Assembly: GCA_964579725.1 (NCBI GenBank)
Contig: CAZOHG010000032.1
Location: 1-41,013, forward strand
Direction of reading: 5' to 3'
DNA length: 41,013 bases
Source: CAZOHG01 sp964579725
GTDB lineage: Bacteria > Zhuqueibacterota > JdFR-76 > BMS3Abin05
Shown: one piece after another, positions 8,072-17,800 of the stretch
Layout: every line of letters starts with the position of its first letter
Position numbering within the stretch: the stretch's first letter is position 1
Translations under genes and position numbers: made by a program
Notes under the pieces: generated by a model
Told to the model about the DNA's origin: nothing
Databases searched by the model: none
The model's input: the letters and a program-made list of their open reading frames with translations, nothing else

Positions 8072-10816
8072 TTATTTGAATTCGTCCAAAATATTTGCCG
8101 ATACATCCCCCGCTACCGACAAAACGTAATTTTTCGTGCTTAAATATTTCTTCGCTAACGCATTGATTCTTTGACGTTTCAGATTCATGACCCGGTCGTA
8201 GTACGTGTCGAAGGTGTTCAGCGGCTGGTTGTATTTCACCAGATCCGTAACCAGATTCAAAATATCGCTTGGGGTTTCCACAACCATCGGCAAAATTCGC
8301 AGGTCAAAAGATTTCGTTTTGCGAAGTTCCTCCTCGGTCACCCCGTGTTCCCGGACGTCTTCAATAATTTTCAACGATTCCCGAATCAAAGCCCGTACAT
8401 TTTGGGGCTCCGTCTTTGCGGTCAAAAACCAAATGCCGCCCTTCTCGCGAGTACGGGTTTTGGTGGTAATCCCGTAGGTCAAACCCATTTTGTCTCGAAT
8501 GGTAACACCCAGCCGGGAGGTCAGCGTACTGCCACCCAAAATGTCGTTCAACACATCCAGAGCATCAAAATTGGGGTCGGATTTGGCCACCCAACGAAAA
8601 CCCATTTTGACATCGACCTGCTTTTTGCCGGGCATCGGGAACGCCTTGACCGTTTTCCCCACGGTGGGCGGCACAGGGGGAAACGCGTGGTAGGTAAAAG
8701 GGGTTTTGTTTTTCCAATGACCGAATTTCCGATCGAGCAGTTTTTTTAGGTCTTTGGCTGAAAAATCGGACAAAATGACCAATTTGGTTCGCTCCGGCCG
8801 GAGGTATTTTTGGTGCAGAGCGAATAAATCTGCCTGCGTAATTTTTTGGAGGCTTTCCGGTGTGCCTCCGGCCATCCAGCCGTACGGATGGTTTTTGTAC
8901 ACATTGGAGAAGAGAAAAACACTGGTTTTCCACCCGGTGCCTTTTTCGGCAGATCTCAGCAACGCAATGGCGGATTTTTTGACGCGGGCGATTTCCTCCT
9001 TGGGAAACGCCGGCTCAAACAGAATTTCTTTTCCAATTCGAAAAAGAGAATCCACGTCCTCGTGCAGGCTGAACCCGTTGAATTGAATCGAGCCGTTGTG
9101 CGCTTGCACAACCCAGCTAACAGGAATAAAGGATTTCATTTTGGTCAATTCTTCAAAGGAATGCTTGGTCGTCCCGCGGTTCATCATTTTTCCGAAAAAA
9201 CTTGCAATGCCGTGAATTTTGGCTTCTTCCAGCATGTTACCCGTGTCAATCAGACCGTGCAATCGAAAGGCCGGTACGGTGTGATCTTCAATGGCAAACA
9301 CCTGAATCCCGTTTTTCAATCGAAATCGGTGAATGCGTCCGGCAACCGGCTGCGGTCGAATAATGTCGTCCAATCGAACGGTTTCCTCGCCAGCCATTGG
9401 GAGCATTGCAGAGCGGTTGCGCCCCTCCGGTACGTCGGTTGCCGGTTTTCGGCGTCGCTTTTTTCGGGTTGATTTTCCCACTGCCTTGCGGGACGTGTCA
9501 GGAAGCAAATACCCGACTGTGACCTTTTCCGGAGCAAAATACCGATTCATGACACGCCGGATGTCCGCCTTGGTCACAGCTCGCAGTTCCTTCGGCCATT
9601 TGGCTTTGTACTTCCAGCCAACAAGCGTTTCGTACCGGCTCAAACTCCCGCCGATTCCCGAGACCTTTTCATCCCTGACCAGTTCGTCCACTCGCAGATT
9701 GTTTTTAATCTTTTGAAATTCGTAATTCGAGATGGGCGTGGTTTGCATCTTCCGAATTTCACGCCAAATCACCGCTTCAACGGAATCTATTTTTGACCGG
9801 TATTTGGGGTAAAGCTCCACAATGAAAGAAAAGAGCTGAGGGTCTTTGCCCTTTTTGAAAAACACCCGAACGGACCGTGCCCAGTTTTTCTGCTGCGTCA
9901 ACACCTTTTTGAGGCGTGAAAAGCGGCCTCCCCCCAAAATTTTGGCCGCCACAGTGAGCGGCGCACAATCAGGGTGACCCAAAGCGGGCGTGTGAAACGA
10001 CATCTGAAAAACCGGCATTTTCACATCGGGCCGTTTGTACGTGAGAACGCGACGCGCCTCCTGAGGCTCTTCCACCGAAACCACGGGTGGCACCGGCGCT
10101 CCCTTTGGAATCACCCCAAAATATTTTTTCACCACTTTCATGATTTGTGCCGTGTCAAAATCTCCCACCAGTACCAGTGTGGCATTGTTGGGAACATAAT
10201 AGGTTTTGTAGTACCGGTACGCCTGATCGCGGGTAATCGCCCGAATATCGCTAATCCAGCCCACCGTGGGGTTGTGGTACGGGTGACTTTTAAACGCAAT
10301 GGCATTTAGTTCCTCCCCAAACATTCCCTTGGGGCTGTCGTCGGTGCGCATGTGGCGTTCTTCGATAACCACCTCGCGCTCGTGCTGAAATTCCTGGGGG
10401 TCGAACGCGGAATTGTGCATTCGGTCGGCTTCGATCGCCAGTACCACAGCAATTTTGTTCTTGGGGACCTGTTCGTAATAGGCGGTCAAATCCGTAGTGG
10501 TGAAGGCGTTGTAAATGCCGCCGCTTCTTTTAATCAGATTTTTCAACACCTGCCCGGGGTAAGCCGGGGTTCCTTTGAACATCATGTGTTCCACAAGGTG
10601 CGAAATTCCCGTAATGCCGAAATGTTCGTTCCGCGAGCCTACCTTGTAGGTAATTTGGGCATAAATAATGGGAGAATTGTGATTTTCAACAGTCAAAACC
10701 TTGAGACCATTGGACAAAATGTGTTCTACAACCGGGGTTTCCGGTGTTTTGGCAAACAAAAATGCCGGAAGAAAAAATAAAACCGCCACCCACGCCACAC
10801 TGATTTTTCGATCCAT
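8072..10816 (-). CDS. Single-chain M16 family zinc peptidase (active N-half, inactive C-half)
   Basis: The 914-residue exported protein has a signal peptide (about residues 1-22). Its first M16 half carries the inverted zinc motif HLVEH (H73, E76, H77) with the third ligand in the EREVVIEER segment (E152/E153). A basic linker (KSTRKKRRRKP) leads to a second M16 half in which the HxxEH site reads ASFFGK and so has lost the ligands. This active-plus-inactive arrangement is known for fused M16 proteases and processing-peptidase-like enzymes. It probably degrades or trims peptides in the periplasm or at the surface. The start is ATG 10816, with an AGAGGA ribosome site. A longer open frame to 11242 would overlap the upstream gene by more than 370 bases and is rejected. 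It is co-directional with the surface-protein genes on both sides. Confidence 0.92.
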   Translation of the reverse strand: MDRKISVAWVAVLFFLPAFLFAKTPETPVVEHILSNGLKVLTVENHNSPIIYAQITYKVGSRNEHFGITGISHLVEHMMFKGTPAYPGQVLKNLIKRSGGIYNAFTTTDLTAYYEQVPKNKIAVVLAIEADRMHNSAFDPQEFQHEREVVIEERHMRTDDSPKGMFGEELNAIAFKSHPYHNPTVGWISDIRAITRDQAYRYYKTYYVPNNATLVLVGDFDTAQIMKVVKKYFGVIPKGAPVPPVVSVEEPQEARRVLTYKRPDVKMPVFQMSFHTPALGHPDCAPLTVAAKILGGGRFSRLKKVLTQQKNWARSVRVFFKKGKDPQLFSFIVELYPKYRSKIDSVEAVIWREIRKMQTTPISNYEFQKIKNNLRVDELVRDEKVSGIGGSLSRYETLVGWKYKAKWPKELRAVTKADIRRVMNRYFAPEKVTVGYLLPDTSRKAVGKSTRKKRRRKPATDVPEGRNRSAMLPMAGEETVRLDDIIRPQPVAGRIHRFRLKNGIQVFAIEDHTVPAFRLHGLIDTGNMLEEAKIHGIASFFGKMMNRGTTKHSFEELTKMKSFIPVSWVVQAHNGSIQFNGFSLHEDVDSLFRIGKEILFEPAFPKEEIARVKKSAIALLRSAEKGTGWKTSVFLFSNVYKNHPYGWMAGGTPESLQKITQADLFALHQKYLRPERTKLVILSDFSAKDLKKLLDRKFGHWKNKTPFTYHAFPPVPPTVGKTVKAFPMPGKKQVDVKMGFRWVAKSDPNFDALDVLNDILGGSTLTSRLGVTIRDKMGLTYGITTKTRTREKGGIWFLTAKTEPQNVRALIRESLKIIEDVREHGVTEEELRKTKSFDLRILPMVVETPSDILNLVTDLVKYNQPLNTFDTYYDRVMNLKRQRINALAKKYLSTKNYVLSVAGDVSANILDEFK

Positions 10817-10868
10817 TAGATCCTCTCTTTTTTGAACCGAATTCCATTGAAATTCGGCAACATGAAAA

Positions 10869-12533
10869 TCACTTCCCCCAAAGTTGCACAAGAAGCTGCA
10901 CCGAAGCGCGCTGACGATGCCCGGCCGGCCAATAGGGTGCACCCTCGTACAGGGGCTGGTTGACTTCAAATGGGGAACCAACCGGTAAGCGCGAGTGAAA
11001 AACACCCAGCAAAACGACGCGCAAATAGGTCGCCTGCCACGAAATCCCGCCGCCAAACCGCCACACTTTTTCACGTGAATACCAATAAAACAAATCGGGC
11101 ACCTGGCGCCCCCACATTCCTCCCAGCCGAAATTGCCACTTTTCTGAGAACAGGGGCACTTCCAGGCCTGCTCGCACCTCCCATTCAGGCTGCCGGATTG
11201 TGATTTTTTGGTGGGAAAGGTAATCCCGATAGGTGCGTTCAAAACGGCCTGCGTAAAACTCCGCTCCGAGGATTACGGGCATTTCCGTCGTTCCGACACC
11301 CAGTCCGGCCGTCCAACGACGGCGCGCCTGTTCCCCGTACAAACACTGAAAAACGACACTTTTTGACCAATCCTCCGAGCTTTCCCGAAGCACTTGAGCC
11401 CCGATTTGCCAGCCTGCTTTGCGGAAAACCACTCTACCGACCGTTTTGTTTTGAATTTGCTGTTCGTACCCACGTTTGACAAACAAATTGTCCGTTGTGC
11501 TTGTTCCGGCTGCCCAGTACCGGTGCGACACCCCGAATCGAATGTGCCGAAAAGGGGACATGAAAACCTGTCCACCCAACAGAACCCCCTTAGTGCGGTA
11601 AATTCGGACATACTTTCCCCGAACCTGCCGAAAACGAGTGGAAAGGCCAATTTGCCGGTACACAACGGCATCCCGCATTTCCTTGACTGCCGTTAAACGG
11701 GTTTGGTTGTCGTAAGGAAAACAGTAAAATCCAATGCCGCCCGCTGAACCATTCGCGCTCGGGAAATCAGTTCCTGCCGTCGACAGAGGCAACACAGGGG
11801 CGGAAGGCGCCCCCCCTTTTCTTGGGACGCTCCAACTGAGTCCGATCCCCGGAAAAATCTCCCGCTGAATGGATTCAACCTTGGTGTACACATCTTTCAA
11901 CCCCATTTGGACTTTGTAATTGAACCTCAAACCCAGGGCGAAATTTTGGGGTAGTTTTCGGGAATAAATAGTTTGAATACTCGGCCCATTGTACCAATAG
12001 TTGCCCGTCGTGGTGTCCGTTAAAATAAAATTTTTGCTGTACGGCTGTTTTTCCAGCGAGCGGTACACCCCGTGAGGGTAGTCGCCGGAATACGTAATTC
12101 GGCCCCAAAAGGTTTCGCGCGGGTTTAGGGCTTTCACCCCCTCAAAAGACAGAGAGTAATTCTGTTCGTCCGAGGGTTCGTAGAGCCTTCGGTACCCGCC
12201 CCAATGGTTATCGGCATTTAGGTAAACGCGCATCCAGCGGAATTTTTGATCTGACTGCAAACCGGCCGGGTTTCCGCCAAAATCGTAAAAATTCAATTGA
12301 TTGTCGGTGTCCGGCACGGCAAGACAAAGCCCACCCATCGAAAGGGTGCGCACTCGGGTCGTCTGTGCACCCGCCGAAAAGGTACCCAAAAGAACAAAAA
12401 GGCCGAGAAAAAGAAACGGTTTTTTCCGTGAGAACAGCAACAATCTTCTCCGATTTTTTCCACTATTTTGGAACCGGACTGCCCGATTCTTCGATTTTTT
12501 CGAAACCCAACTGACCAAAGTCTGCCCTTCCAC
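10869..12533 (-). CDS. Probable outer-membrane beta-barrel protein (DUF6850-like)
   Basis: A 554-residue protein with a long N-terminal segment and a signal-like stretch (KKPFLFLGLFVLLGTFSAGAQ near 37-57). The rest alternates aromatic and polar residues (FWGRITYSGDY, FALGLRFNYKV, FRLGGMWGRQV, YLRVVLLGVF), as in beta-barrel outer-membrane proteins. The SMGG(L)..A..D.....NPAGL opening is seen in several OMP families. Its position beside DUF4876-type lipoproteins suggests the DUF6850 barrel family, which in Bacteroidota is often their neighbour; that assignment is from memory and uncertain. The start is GTG 12533, seven bases after the preceding stop. A TTG at 12518 with GGAAGG in front is an equal candidate. 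Function unknown. Confidence 0.6.
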   Translation of the reverse strand: MEGQTLVSWVSKKSKNRAVRFQNSGKNRRRLLLFSRKKPFLFLGLFVLLGTFSAGAQTTRVRTLSMGGLCLAVPDTDNQLNFYDFGGNPAGLQSDQKFRWMRVYLNADNHWGGYRRLYEPSDEQNYSLSFEGVKALNPRETFWGRITYSGDYPHGVYRSLEKQPYSKNFILTDTTTGNYWYNGPSIQTIYSRKLPQNFALGLRFNYKVQMGLKDVYTKVESIQREIFPGIGLSWSVPRKGGAPSAPVLPLSTAGTDFPSANGSAGGIGFYCFPYDNQTRLTAVKEMRDAVVYRQIGLSTRFRQVRGKYVRIYRTKGVLLGGQVFMSPFRHIRFGVSHRYWAAGTSTTDNLFVKRGYEQQIQNKTVGRVVFRKAGWQIGAQVLRESSEDWSKSVVFQCLYGEQARRRWTAGLGVGTTEMPVILGAEFYAGRFERTYRDYLSHQKITIRQPEWEVRAGLEVPLFSEKWQFRLGGMWGRQVPDLFYWYSREKVWRFGGGISWQATYLRVVLLGVFHSRLPVGSPFEVNQPLYEGAPYWPAGHRQRASVQLLVQLWGK

Positions 12534-12539
12534 CTGCCC

Positions 12540-13601
12540 TTAGGGCTGGTACTCGTAGCCCGGTGTCGGATGCGGAATGATTCGAAAATCTACTCGAGAA
12601 TCATCGGTGTCCAGCCCGGCGTATTTTCGCTCCATGGACATACCGGAGTATTTGACCAACCCGACCCCCGTAAACCCACGGTCAATCAGCGGATTCAAAG
12701 TCTTCAGTTTGGTGGGGGAACTCTGGTATTCCACTCCGTCAATAACCGTATTGAGGTCGATTCCGTCCTGGTAATTCACATCCTCGCCCGTGGCAATAAT
12801 AATTTCGTCACTGGTCAGGGAGATTAAAAAATCAACCCGCTCGCCCACCTTAATATTCACAATGTTGGGAACATCGGGGTTATCCGGATCCGAGGGGCTG
12901 TTGGGGTTGTAAAACTCCCAATCCGCATGGGACAAATCGATGCTTCCCGGGATGATTTTTCGGTGGTCGATGGCATCCTGCGCCAACACCACAAAAGTGT
13001 GCGGCGGCACCGGATACTGTCTGCCGGTAACCGGCGTTCCCGGAAATTGAAAAATGTACGTCACACGCGTAATGTCTCGAGAAAGGCGGCACACAATCAT
13101 GCCGTCTAAATAGGCGGTGTCGTTTGCCGAGTTGTACAACTCAATAAATTGGTCGTAGAAATAAAACTCGTCGTTCGGGGGGCCCACAGTGTACAACTCA
13201 TTGATTTTCAGTCCGGGTTTGCTGGGAAAAAGCCGAATGGTGTCCACAACGGTTGTGTTCGACCGCACATCCGAAGAGGTTGACCCTACCAACACCTTGA
13301 GAGAATCCCACCGGTAGGTTGCGCTGGCAATGTAATTTCCCGAAATCAATCGATCAAATTCCGCCAATCCCTGATCATTCGTAAAAACCGGGGTGATTTT
13401 CCCCGTGTGTTCGGGACGCAATTCCACCTTGGCGTGTTGGACGGGTTTCCCCGGCAATTCTGGAGATTCTTTAAACTCCACGTACACAAGCGCCTTGCCG
13501 TTTCCTTCTACACAAACAGGTTTTTTTTGCGCACATCCCGAAAACAAAAGGCTGCCGACAAGTCCGACTGCACTGATTTTCCCCCAGATTGTTTTGCTCA
13601 A
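12540..13601 (-). CDS. Outer-membrane/periplasmic lipoprotein with lamin-tail (DUF4876-type) domain, copy 1
   Basis: The 353-residue lipoprotein has a signal peptide with a clear lipobox (LFSGC, C23). After it comes a short carboxypeptidase-regulatory-like or Ig-like module (residues about 35-130: VEFKESPELPGKPVQHAKVEL ... GLAEF ... GNYIASATY). The C-terminal ~210 residues (GLKINELYTVGPPND ... PTPGYEYQP) form the lamin-tail/DUF4876-type domain. It is a close paralogue of the next gene upstream (13626-14684), and the same domain recurs inside the 1025-aa propeller protein. It ends seven bases before the barrel gene, so translation is probably coupled. A partner role for the barrel and a TonB receptor is inferred. 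The substrate is unknown. Confidence 0.75.
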   Translation of the reverse strand: MSKTIWGKISAVGLVGSLLFSGCAQKKPVCVEGNGKALVYVEFKESPELPGKPVQHAKVELRPEHTGKITPVFTNDQGLAEFDRLISGNYIASATYRWDSLKVLVGSTSSDVRSNTTVVDTIRLFPSKPGLKINELYTVGPPNDEFYFYDQFIELYNSANDTAYLDGMIVCRLSRDITRVTYIFQFPGTPVTGRQYPVPPHTFVVLAQDAIDHRKIIPGSIDLSHADWEFYNPNSPSDPDNPDVPNIVNIKVGERVDFLISLTSDEIIIATGEDVNYQDGIDLNTVIDGVEYQSSPTKLKTLNPLIDRGFTGVGLVKYSGMSMERKYAGLDTDDSRVDFRIIPHPTPGYEYQP

Positions 13602-13625
13602 CGTCCTGTTTCCTTTCCTGATTGG

Positions 13626-14684
13626 TTACAAGGGGTTTTTATATGGGTACCCCGGGGTCGGATGCGGAATGATGTGGAAATCGGCGGTGGAATTGTCCGT
13701 GTCCATCCCGGGGAATTTTCGCTCCAAAGACATACCGCTGTACCGCGTGAGTCCGACTCCTGCAAATCCCCGATCGATTCGCGGGTCCAGCGTTTTCAAA
13801 TACGAAGCCGAGCTCTGGTACTCCACTCCGTCCAATATCGTGCTCACATCCAAACCGTCCTGGTAATTGACATCTTCGCCCGTGGCAATCGCTACTTCAT
13901 CGTTTGTCAGAGCCAACATAAAATCCACCCGTTTTCCTGTTTTAATATTGACAATATCGGGTACGTCCGGATTGTTCGGGTCTGTGGGACTGAGCGGATT
14001 GAAAAACTCCCAGTCCGCGCGAGACAGGTCCACACTGCCGGGAATAATTTTCCGGTGGTCAATGGCATCCCCCGCCAGCACAACAAAAGCGCCCGGCGGT
14101 ACCGGGTACTGCCGCCCCATAATTGGTGTTCCCGGAAATTGAAACATGTACGTCACCTTGTCGATATTGCCGGACAACCGACAGACAACCATACCGTCCA
14201 AGTAGGCGGTGTCTTTCGCCGAGTTGTACAATTCAATAAATTGGTCAAAAAAGTAAAATTCATCATTGGGCGGTCCCGCCGTGTACAATTCATTTATTTT
14301 CAGACCCGGTTTACCGGCGTACATGGCAATCTCCGTTTGTGCTGTTGCCGGACTACGAACGGTAACAGTGGACGATCCGACCAGAACCTTTAGAGAGTCG
14401 AAATCGTACGTGGCACTGACGGCGTAGGTTCCCGAAAGAAGCCCGCCGAATTCAGCAATTCCCGAAGCGTCGGTCAATATCGGTGGAATGGAACCCGCAA
14501 ACCAGGGCTTTAGGGAAACGCGAGCATTTTCGAGAGGACTGCCGGGTAATTCGGGGGAAGACTTAAATTCCACCAAAGCCCGAACTTTTCCCGCACCGTC
14601 CACGCAAAGCGGCTTTTTAGACGTGCAGCCTCCGCCACCGAACAAAAGAATGAGAAAGAAACAACCCATCTGAAAAATACGCAT
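13626..14684 (-). CDS. Lipoprotein with lamin-tail (DUF4876-type) domain, copy 2
   Basis: This 352-residue protein is the tandem paralogue of the gene at 12540-13601. Starting at ATG 14684 gives a compact lipoprotein signal (MRIFQMGCFFLILLF then GGGGC, lipid Cys at 20). An upstream TTG at 14717 extends the frame by 11 codons but has no ribosome site. The regulatory-like module (EFKSSPELPGSPLENARVSL) and the lamin-tail domain (GLKINELYTAGPPND ... DQFIELYNSAKDTAYLDG ... SVDLSRADWEFFNP ... PTPGYPYKN) match copy 1 almost segment for segment. Only 24 bases separate the two genes, consistent with a tandem duplication in one operon. Function not established. Confidence 0.75.
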   Translation of the reverse strand: MRIFQMGCFFLILLFGGGGCTSKKPLCVDGAGKVRALVEFKSSPELPGSPLENARVSLKPWFAGSIPPILTDASGIAEFGGLLSGTYAVSATYDFDSLKVLVGSSTVTVRSPATAQTEIAMYAGKPGLKINELYTAGPPNDEFYFFDQFIELYNSAKDTAYLDGMVVCRLSGNIDKVTYMFQFPGTPIMGRQYPVPPGAFVVLAGDAIDHRKIIPGSVDLSRADWEFFNPLSPTDPNNPDVPDIVNIKTGKRVDFMLALTNDEVAIATGEDVNYQDGLDVSTILDGVEYQSSASYLKTLDPRIDRGFAGVGLTRYSGMSLERKFPGMDTDNSTADFHIIPHPTPGYPYKNPL

Positions 14685-14896
14685 TCGCAATGACCACTTT
14701 TGAAACGACCTTCCCAATTGGATAGGTGTTGCTTTGCCTGGAACACGCCCGCTTTTTGGGATCGATTTGGCCCATCGGCCGCAAACCGTGCCAGGAAAAC
14801 TTTGAGCTACCTACTAAATTTGTACGGAATTCCACCCCCAAAAAAAACGTACGGTTTCCTTGCGGCGCGATTGAACCAACAGTTAGATTGTTTTTT

Positions 14897-17800
14897 CTAT
14901 TGCGTTTTTCTTTTAAAGTGAACGAGTTCCTTTTCAACTTCAGGGTAAACTTGATCTATTTCTTTTTGAATTTCCATTGTTTGACTCAAAGCGGTGACAA
15001 TCCGACAATACCGGGGAGCGTCGTTCATGTTGCGCCCCTTGCGGTTTTTCAGATATTTTTGTAAAACCGGGTAACCGCCAATATGATAGTTCCAGATTTC
15101 GGGCGCCACGCCCTCAAAATATTTGTCTCTGTTAATGTAAATGCGCTGTTCACCTTCTTTGTAAACGATTTTCTCAATCCGGTCGTTGGCGCCGCTGCCC
15201 TGATATTTAGCAACCGGCAGATCCAAAGCGCGGCTTTTCAGGAGATGTAGGTTAGCGAGTTCTTTGCCCAATCCGGCTAATTTTTTGAACAGACTGTAAT
15301 TGGCGGTAAAAGGCACACGGGGAAAATCAATCTTCAAAAATTGGGCGTAGGTTTCGCGGAAAAGATTGCTGTAAAACACGCCGTAGATGTAATAAAGAAT
15401 ATCTTCCGGTGTGGGTCTCTGACCAAAAACTTCTTCCAATCCGTCCAAAATGACGGAAGAAAGATTAGGCGTTCGACCATACGGTTCCCTCTCCTCAAGA
15501 ACCATCATTATGGTTGAGCCCGACCTTCGATTTTCTTTTTTGTTTTTTTGGGGATAAAGGTAGAGGGGAAATATTGATGCTATTTCGCTTGTCTTATTTG
15601 ACACAAACGAACTTTCAATAATGGATTCAGAAATCAGACAATGCCGCCAGTCCTTACTCGCTTTCACCTGTTTTGAAATGGCCAACCCAATATTCTCTTT
15701 TAGCATGTGACGCATAACTTCAAAGCGCATTCTTTCAACTAATGCCGAATGATAAAATATGTAACGAAAATCAAAAGGGCGATAAAGTATTTTGTTGATT
15801 TTCGCGTCAATATCGTTAATTTTCGATAGGGTTTGTCGGGCGTCCCTTATCCGCCAATTTGATTTGTCTTTCAAATGAAAAGCCCGGGCAATAATCTCAT
15901 CTGACTGTGAAAGATTCTGGAATTGCCGTATTCTGTTCTTTAATTCGGCTCTGTTAAAACCGATTACAAAATGATCTCTGGAAGTCACAATGCCTACACT
16001 ATTTACCGGAAAAATATCGGTAACTTTCTCCCAGTCCAAATATTGTTTAATTTTCTCCGTATTTCTCCTTACAAAGAAATAATACGGACTCTGCGGTTCT
16101 ATTTTGACATAATTTTCTTGCAGAAAGGGCTTCTTTTCCAACCAATTGTATTTTTCTTTGCGCAAACCAAATAAATCGGCATGGAAAACCTGAGATTTTT
16201 TTTGTTCTTTGCTTCGAATAAACAGCGCGATCGCCACTCCCTGCCGAATATCAAACACATTTTCGTCCTTACCGCCTTCGGGGGTGGTTTCTTTTTTCAG
16301 GCTGTTGCCGTGCAGGTCAAGAATGTAAATCTCATCAAAGGTTTTCATCAAACTCTGGCGCATGCCGCGGAAGGTGGGATTGTCCAAATAGCTGTGATTG
16401 GTAATCATGCCCACAATGCCGTAGCCGCTTTTCTGGATTTTCCACTGGGCAAAACGCAGGAATTTGACGTAATCATCCTGCAGCCATTTTGGATTTTTCT
16501 CACCCAACGGTTGGCCGTCCATTTTGTAATAACTTTGACAGCCGTCCACGTCTTCTTTGAGCAGGCGTTCCGTCCATTCATTAATGTTGGCAGAAATGCC
16601 ACTGTAAGGCGGATTGCCCAGAATGACCAGAATTGGCTGTTCCCTTTTTACTTCTCCCGCCAAATGGCTTTCTTCGCTCAAAGACGAAAGCCCGGGAATA
16701 GCAATTTGCTCAATTTCTTCCATTTCAAGCGTGTTGGTCAGATAGAGTTTAAAGCGCTCATCCTCCGCCATTTTATAGCCGAGTTCGTCAAAGACGAAAC
16801 CAATCTTTAAATGTCCGATGGCATAGGGCGCCATCATCAGCTCGAAAGCGTAAAAATGGGCCAACACGTGCCTTTTTATCCATCGGTGCAAGCCGCCCTC
16901 CCCATATTTCTCCCTAAATTCGTCGGCTCCCAAACGAATGGCTTCGGCCGGAAAAGTCAAGGTCCCGCCGGCCGGGTCGAGTAGTTTGACTTCTTCACTG
17001 GCCAGGCCGTCTCTTAATCCAAAGTGCGATTTCAACAAGGCGTGAATGGAACGGACAATATAACCAACTACCGGCTCCGGCGTGTAATAAACACCCCGCC
17101 GTTCCCGGATTTTTGGATCGTAGGCGGCCAAAAAAGTCTCATAAAAATGAATGACGGGGTCTTTGCCTTTTCCGCTGCGACGATATTCATGCAGGATTTT
17201 ATTGGCATCGGCGACGCTCAATATTTCGGCGATGTCGTCCACAATAATTTGCAACGATTTGGGCGGTTCTTCCAAAGAGATAAAGCGGAATACATCGCGA
17301 AGGATGCCAATGGTGTGAGGAATGTAATCAAAAGCCAATCGGCGGTTAAATGCACCATTTGCCCTGGTTCTGGCAGCAAACAGGCCGTAAGTCAGGGTTT
17401 GCGCGTAAAGATCGGCAAACTGTTTTTCCGTCAAGGTTGCGATCAAATATTTCTTGAATGCTTCATAAAAACCAACGATTTGTTTATGTCCCCTACTGTT
17501 TTTTTCTCCTATTTCTACGGAAATCACTTCATCGCGTAAGAAGCGGGTGCGTTTGGCCAATTCGATGGCAAGGGATCGAGCGGTTTGCACTTTGGGCAAA
17601 GAGAAAGAAAAGAACCGGTCAAAGAGGTCTTGAAATTTTTCAATATTTTCCAGTGGCGGAGTTGTTTGGAGTTTTCTGACAATTACCGGTCGCCCGATCA
17701 TGGCTTGGGCCACACGCTGGCCATCCCGGTAAAGCCGAAACTCATAAAAATTTGTCAGAATAACATTTGGGAATGTTGAGATATATCGTTCTAATTGTTG

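Noticed and set aside
10817..11242. N-terminal extension of the M16 peptidase gene
   Set aside because: It overlaps the barrel gene by more than 370 bases, and a signal peptide with a ribosome site begins at ATG 10816.
13407..14393. 328-codon open frame on the plus strand
   Set aside because: Antisense to the two lipoprotein paralogues, without a coherent domain; a shadow of the coding strand.
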